Source: Enterobacter kobei (GTDB lineage Bacteria; Pseudomonadota; Gammaproteobacteria; Enterobacterales; Enterobacteriaceae). Taken from it: DNA of 64,000 nucleotides. The notes under the pieces were generated by a model. It made no database searches and was not told the origin of the DNA. It worked only from the letters and a program-made list of their open reading frames with translations. How positions within the stretch are numbered: position 1 is the first letter of the stretch; each line of letters opens with the position of its first letter. The stretch covers positions 1,364,001 through 1,428,000 of the forward strand of contig NZ_CP017181.1 of assembly GCF_001729765.1 (NCBI RefSeq), given 5' to 3'. Of this stretch, positions 60,386 through 64,000 are shown piece after piece. The translations under genes were made by a program, and so were the position numbers.

Positions 60386-60398
60386 ATAGGGAGAGAGC

Positions 60399-61775
60399 AT
60401 GAATACATCGCTGCCAGCCAATTTTTTATGGGGTAACTCGGTCTCCAGCATGCAGACGGAAGGGGCATGGAACGAGGGCGGAAAGGGCATGTCGGTCTAC
60501 GACATTCGTGAAGCCGGGGAAAATATCTCCGACTGGAAAGTGGCGACCGACTCCTACCACCGCTACAGGGAAGATTTCGACCTGATGCAGGATCTGGGCA
60601 TGAACTGCTACCGCTTTCAGATCTCATGGAGCCGTGTCTGCCCGCAGGGCGATGGCGCGTTCAACGACGAGGGGATCGCCTTTTACGACCGCTTTATTGA
60701 CGATCTTATCGCGCGCGGCATCGAGCCGATGATCTGCCTCTATCACTTCGATATGCCGTTGGCGCTGGCGCAGGAGTACAACGGATTTAACGACCGCCGC
60801 GTGATGGAGGCCTTTATCCGCTACGGCAAGAAGATGATCGACTGCTTTGGTGACCGGGTGAAGTACTGGCTGACCTTCAACGAGCAGAACATTTTCCATA
60901 TGCCGGAAGCCTTCCGCATTTCCGGTTACCTGAAAGGGGAGCAAACCCTTCGCGAGCTCTATGAGTTACAGCACCATGCGATGGTGGCGCATATGTCGCT
61001 GACCGAGTATCTGCACCAGACCAAACCGGGCCAGCTGATGGGCGGCATGCTGGCGCACCAGCTGATTTACCCGGCCACCTGCAAACCGCGCGATATCTTC
61101 TGCGCCCAGCAGTACGATGAATTCCTCAACCAGAACCTGCTGCGCGTTTTTGCGGGTCAGGGTTACAGCCCGGCGGTGATGGCGGTGGTGGAGCAGGAAG
61201 GCTTTGGCGATATCTACCGCGACGAAGATTTAGCGCTGCTGGCGCGCACCAAAAACGACTTTATGGCCTTCAGCTATTACGCCAGCAAAACGCTGGACAG
61301 CGATGCCATCCCGGAAGGCACGCCGGTCAACTATTACCTGCTACACGGTGAGAAAAATAACCCGTACCTGAAAGCCACCGAGTGGAACTGGCAGATCGAC
61401 CCTATGGGCTTTCGCACCATCATCACCCGCTACGCCAACGACTGGCGGATGCCGGTCTTCCCGATTGAAAACGGTATTGGCGTGATTGAGTCCTGGGACG
61501 GCGTCAACCCGATTGAGGACACCTACCGCATCGACTACCACCGGGCGCATATCGACGCAATGAAAGCGGCGATGTTCGAAGATGGCGCAGAGGTCATCGG
61601 CTACCTCGGCTGGGGGTTAATCGACATTCTCAGCTCCCAGGGCGACATGCGTAAGCGCTACGGCGTGGTCTACGTCAACCGAGAAAACCACGACCTGAAA
61701 GACCTGAAGCGCGTGCCGAAGAAAAGCTACGCCTGGCTGAAACAGGTCATTCATACCAACGGACGCGAGATGTAA
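60399..61775 (+). CDS. 6-phospho-beta-glucosidase (GH1)
   Basis: A 458-residue GH1 enzyme that cleaves phosphorylated beta-glucosides in the cytosol. The acid/base Glu162 is in TFNEQ (residues 159-163) and the nucleophile Glu357 in PIENG. A C-terminal segment with SSQGDMRKRYG has the Ser/Lys/Tyr pattern that binds the sugar 6-phosphate, favouring phospho-glucosides over free ones. GGGAGAGAG precedes the ATG. It leads a three-gene operon with a PTS permease and regulator. Confidence 0.93.
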   Translation: MNTSLPANFLWGNSVSSMQTEGAWNEGGKGMSVYDIREAGENISDWKVATDSYHRYREDFDLMQDLGMNCYRFQISWSRVCPQGDGAFNDEGIAFYDRFIDDLIARGIEPMICLYHFDMPLALAQEYNGFNDRRVMEAFIRYGKKMIDCFGDRVKYWLTFNEQNIFHMPEAFRISGYLKGEQTLRELYELQHHAMVAHMSLTEYLHQTKPGQLMGGMLAHQLIYPATCKPRDIFCAQQYDEFLNQNLLRVFAGQGYSPAVMAVVEQEGFGDIYRDEDLALLARTKNDFMAFSYYASKTLDSDAIPEGTPVNYYLLHGEKNNPYLKATEWNWQIDPMGFRTIITRYANDWRMPVFPIENGIGVIESWDGVNPIEDTYRIDYHRAHIDAMKAAMFEDGAEVIGYLGWGLIDILSSQGDMRKRYGVVYVNRENHDLKDLKRVPKKSYAWLKQVIHTNGREM

Positions 61776-61826
61776 GCCGTACGCTGCCGGGCCGTTTTTG
61801 TGACTGATTGATGGGAACTATCCGCT

Positions 61827-63149
61827 ATGTCTGAAACAAAAATCACACCGCATATGCAGTCCTTTGTCGATAAATTTGTTGAGTTCTCGGCGCGCCTGGC
61901 AAACCAGGTGCACCTGCGCTCCCTGCGCGATGCCTTCGCCACGGTGATGCCGATTTTCATCCTCGCCGGTCTGGCGGTGCTGGTGAACAACGTGGTGTTC
62001 CCGTGGATTTTTGACGGCGACACGCTCACGCAGTTTAAGGTCTGGGGGGAGGCGATAATCAACGGCACGCTGAATATCGCCGCGCTGCTGCTGGCCCCGA
62101 TGATTGCCTGGTCGCTGGCGCGCAATAAAGATTTCGACAATCCGGTTTCGGCAGTGGTTATCGCCGTCAGCAGTTTTATCATCATGATGCCGATGCGCCT
62201 GCAGTTGACGCCCGTCGGCAGTGAGACCACGGTGAACGTCACTCAGGTACTGACGTTCGCCAATATCGGCTCTACCGGGATTTTTGCCGGAGTGCTGATC
62301 GGGCTACTCTCAACGGAGCTGTTTATTGCCATTTCGCGGCTAAAGGCGCTGCACATTTCGCTGGGGGAAAATGTGCCTCCGGCGGTGAGTAAATCCTTTA
62401 CCGCGCTGATCCCAACCATTCTGACATTGTCAGTATTTGCCGTGCTGGCAGCACTGCTGGCAAACGTGCTGCACACGGACCTGATCCATCTCATCACGAC
62501 CTTTATCCAGCAGCCGCTGCGGCTGATCAACACCAGCCTGCCGGGAACGATTTTTATCTACAGCTTCGGTAACTTCCTGTTCACGCTCGGGATTCATCAG
62601 TCGGTGGTCAACAGCGTGGTACTGGAACCGTTCCTGCTGATCAACACCAACGAGAACATGCTGGCCTTTGCCAATGGCCAGCCCATCCCGCATATCATCA
62701 ACAACATCTTCGTGCCGACGTTTGGAATGGTGGGCGGGACGGGCAGCACCATTTCGCTGCTGATCGCCATCTTTATCTTCTCCCGGCAGAAGTCGGCGAA
62801 GCAGGTGGCGCGCCTGTCGCTGGCGCCCGGTTTATTCAACATCAACGAGCCGGTGATTTTTGGCCTGCCGATTGTCTTTAACCTGCCGCTGATGATCCCG
62901 TTTGTGCTGTTGCCCGCGATTGGCATTTACGTTGCCTGGCTCTGCACCACGCTGGGGTTAATGTCGCGCTGCGTGGTGATGATCCCGTGGACCACGCCGC
63001 CGATTCTGAGCGCCTGGCTGGCCACGGCAGGGGACTGGCGGGCGGTGGTGGTGCAGTTGGCAATCATTGTTTTTGGTGTATTCTTCTACCTGCCTTTCCT
63101 CAAGATTGCCGAGCGAGTGGCGTTGAAAAACAGCGGGATAGAAAACTAA
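61827..63149 (+). CDS. PTS system EIIC component, cellobiose/lactose family
   Basis: A 440-residue membrane permease of the lactose/cellobiose (Lac) family, with about ten hydrophobic segments and the conserved NINEPVIFGLPIVFNL motif near the substrate site. It should import and phosphorylate a beta-glucoside such as cellobiose or arbutin. No EIIA or EIIB gene lies next to it, so partners must be encoded elsewhere. It follows the glucosidase by 51 bases. Confidence 0.92.
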   Translation: MSETKITPHMQSFVDKFVEFSARLANQVHLRSLRDAFATVMPIFILAGLAVLVNNVVFPWIFDGDTLTQFKVWGEAIINGTLNIAALLLAPMIAWSLARNKDFDNPVSAVVIAVSSFIIMMPMRLQLTPVGSETTVNVTQVLTFANIGSTGIFAGVLIGLLSTELFIAISRLKALHISLGENVPPAVSKSFTALIPTILTLSVFAVLAALLANVLHTDLIHLITTFIQQPLRLINTSLPGTIFIYSFGNFLFTLGIHQSVVNSVVLEPFLLINTNENMLAFANGQPIPHIINNIFVPTFGMVGGTGSTISLLIAIFIFSRQKSAKQVARLSLAPGLFNINEPVIFGLPIVFNLPLMIPFVLLPAIGIYVAWLCTTLGLMSRCVVMIPWTTPPILSAWLATAGDWRAVVVQLAIIVFGVFFYLPFLKIAERVALKNSGIEN

Positions 63150-63164
63150 CTGAAAGGAAGGACG

Positions 63165-63881
63165 ATGGCGGCGAAGTACATCACCATAGCGCGGGAAATT
63201 AAAAAACGCATTATCAGCCAGCAGTACGCCGCCAACGAACCCCTGCCGGACCAGTTTGCGCTGGCGGCGGAGTTCAGCACCAGCCGGATGACCATCCAGC
63301 AGGCGATGCGCCAGCTGATTGTCGAAGGTCTGGTTTATACCCGTCAGGGGCAGGGCACCTTTATCCGCAAAAACTTCCTTCAGCTTTCCCAGTGGGATCT
63401 CTCCGGCAGCGACTATTTTGGTGCCACCAAAACCTGGGAACATCTGGGTAAGGTCACGAGCCAGGTGGTGCATTTTGAACTGCGCTTCCCGAACGAGAAA
63501 GAGCAGGCGTCGCTGATGATTAATGCCGATGCCCCGGTCTATGACTTTATTCGCCTGCGTTTATTAAACGGTGAACCGATGTCGCTGGATTCAACGGTCA
63601 TGCCGATGACCCTGGTGCCCGGCCTGACGAAAAGCCATCTTGACGGTTCGGTGTTTCAGTATGTTCAGGAGACGCTGGGGCTGAAAATTATGGGGTCATA
63701 CAGGGTGGTGCGGGCGCTAAAACCCAATGCGCTGGACAGGCAACATCTGGTCTGCGAGGAAACCGATCCGGTGCTGGAGGTGGAGCAGGTCATTTATCTG
63801 GAAGATGGCACGCCGCTGGAATATGCCCACTGCCACTATCGGTACGACCACGGCGGGATCGTTATCGTGAATAACGGGTAA
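63165..63881 (+). CDS. GntR-family regulator (UTRA domain) of the sugar operon
   Basis: A 238-residue regulator with an N-terminal winged helix (LPDQFALAAEFSTSRMTIQQAM) and a UTRA effector domain. It follows the EIIC gene by 15 bases, with AAAGGAAGG before the ATG. It is likely an autoregulated repressor acting at the twin palindrome upstream of the glucosidase; the inducer is probably a phosphorylated sugar. A strong terminator follows. Confidence 0.92.
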   Translation: MAAKYITIAREIKKRIISQQYAANEPLPDQFALAAEFSTSRMTIQQAMRQLIVEGLVYTRQGQGTFIRKNFLQLSQWDLSGSDYFGATKTWEHLGKVTSQVVHFELRFPNEKEQASLMINADAPVYDFIRLRLLNGEPMSLDSTVMPMTLVPGLTKSHLDGSVFQYVQETLGLKIMGSYRVVRALKPNALDRQHLVCEETDPVLEVEQVIYLEDGTPLEYAHCHYRYDHGGIVIVNNG

Positions 63882-63914
63882 AAAAAAAGCGGGCATCGAA
63901 GCCCGCTTTTTTAA
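63880..63914. terminator. Bidirectional terminator between the GntR gene and ldtB
   Basis: AAGCGGGC and GCCCGCTT pair around ATCGAA, flanked by an A-tract on the left and a T-tract on the right. It serves both convergent genes. Confidence 0.9.
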
Positions 63915-63923
63915 TGCTCGTTA

Positions 63924-64000
63924 TTAGTTCAAACGCACCGGCATACCGGAGCGGTTCTGCACGGCCTGGTCAACGATGGTCGTTTCCACGTCAGGCTGAG
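63924..64000 (-). CDS. ldtB: L,D-transpeptidase LdtB (3' end only)
   Basis: Only the last 25 codons are in the window. They translate to a tail ending NRSGMPVRLN, matching the E. coli LdtB (YbiS) C-terminus, and end in TAATAA. LdtB attaches Braun's lipoprotein to peptidoglycan. The gene is convergent with the sugar operon. In E. coli, ldtB directly follows ybiR. Confidence 0.85.
   Translation of the reverse strand, partial: QPDVETTIVDQAVQNRSGMPVRLN

Overview
This window is ordinary Enterobacteriaceae chromosome. It matches the E. coli K-12 stretch from ybhC through bio, uvrB, moa, dinG, glnHPQ, dps and ompX to ldtB. Protein divergence from E. coli, the OmpX sequence, and a hut operon in the gal-bio interval suggest Enterobacter or a close relative such as Lelliottia. 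The genus is an inference; the family is secure.
Layout: (1) 1-7.4 kb: ybhC (3' part lost off the left edge), a lambda-type attB core, then the histidine utilisation genes hutIGC and hutUH with two HutC operators. (2) 7.5-13.0 kb: ybhB, divergent bioA / bioBFCD around a BirA operator. (3) 13.0-14.5 kb: an orphan UrtE/LivF-like ATPase with a degenerate signature motif, and the uvrB control region. (4) 14.5-20.5 kb: uvrB, yvcK, ModE box, Moco riboswitch and moaABCDE. (5) 20.6-32.1 kb: ybhL, ybhN-clsB-ybhP, ybhQ, the ybhGFSR exporter with its repressor cecR, and rhlE. (6) 32.1-39.7 kb: dinG, then an accessory chaperone-usher fimbrial operon whose terminator lies inside the dinG 3' end. (7) 40-54.8 kb: ybiB, ybiJ, ybiI, mcbA, rlmF, ybiO, glnQPH, dps, rhtA, ompX, opgE, mntS, mntR, ybiR. 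(8) 54.9-63.9 kb: a second accessory block between ybiR and ldtB, with a three-gene tripartite efflux pump, an aldo/keto reductase, and a phospho-beta-glucosidase / PTS EIIC / GntR operon. (9) The 3' end of ldtB closes the window.
Relative to the E. coli gene order as I know it, there are four insertions (hut, the orphan ATPase, the fimbrial operon, and the efflux-sugar block). ybiC and ybiX-fiu are missing from their usual places. Regulatory sites are well preserved and often readable directly: HutC, BirA, LexA (two), ModE, CecR, NtrC plus sigma-54, MntR (two boxes) and a twin palindrome for the GntR regulator. REP-type repeats occur at seven intergenic places. I see no tRNA, rRNA, CRISPR array, transposase or integrase. 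I did not find a convincing new multi-gene system. The best leads are the orphan degenerate ATPase, the twin-operator sugar operon lacking EIIA/EIIB, the dinG-fimbrial junction, the second MntR box, and a small basic ORF near ybiI.
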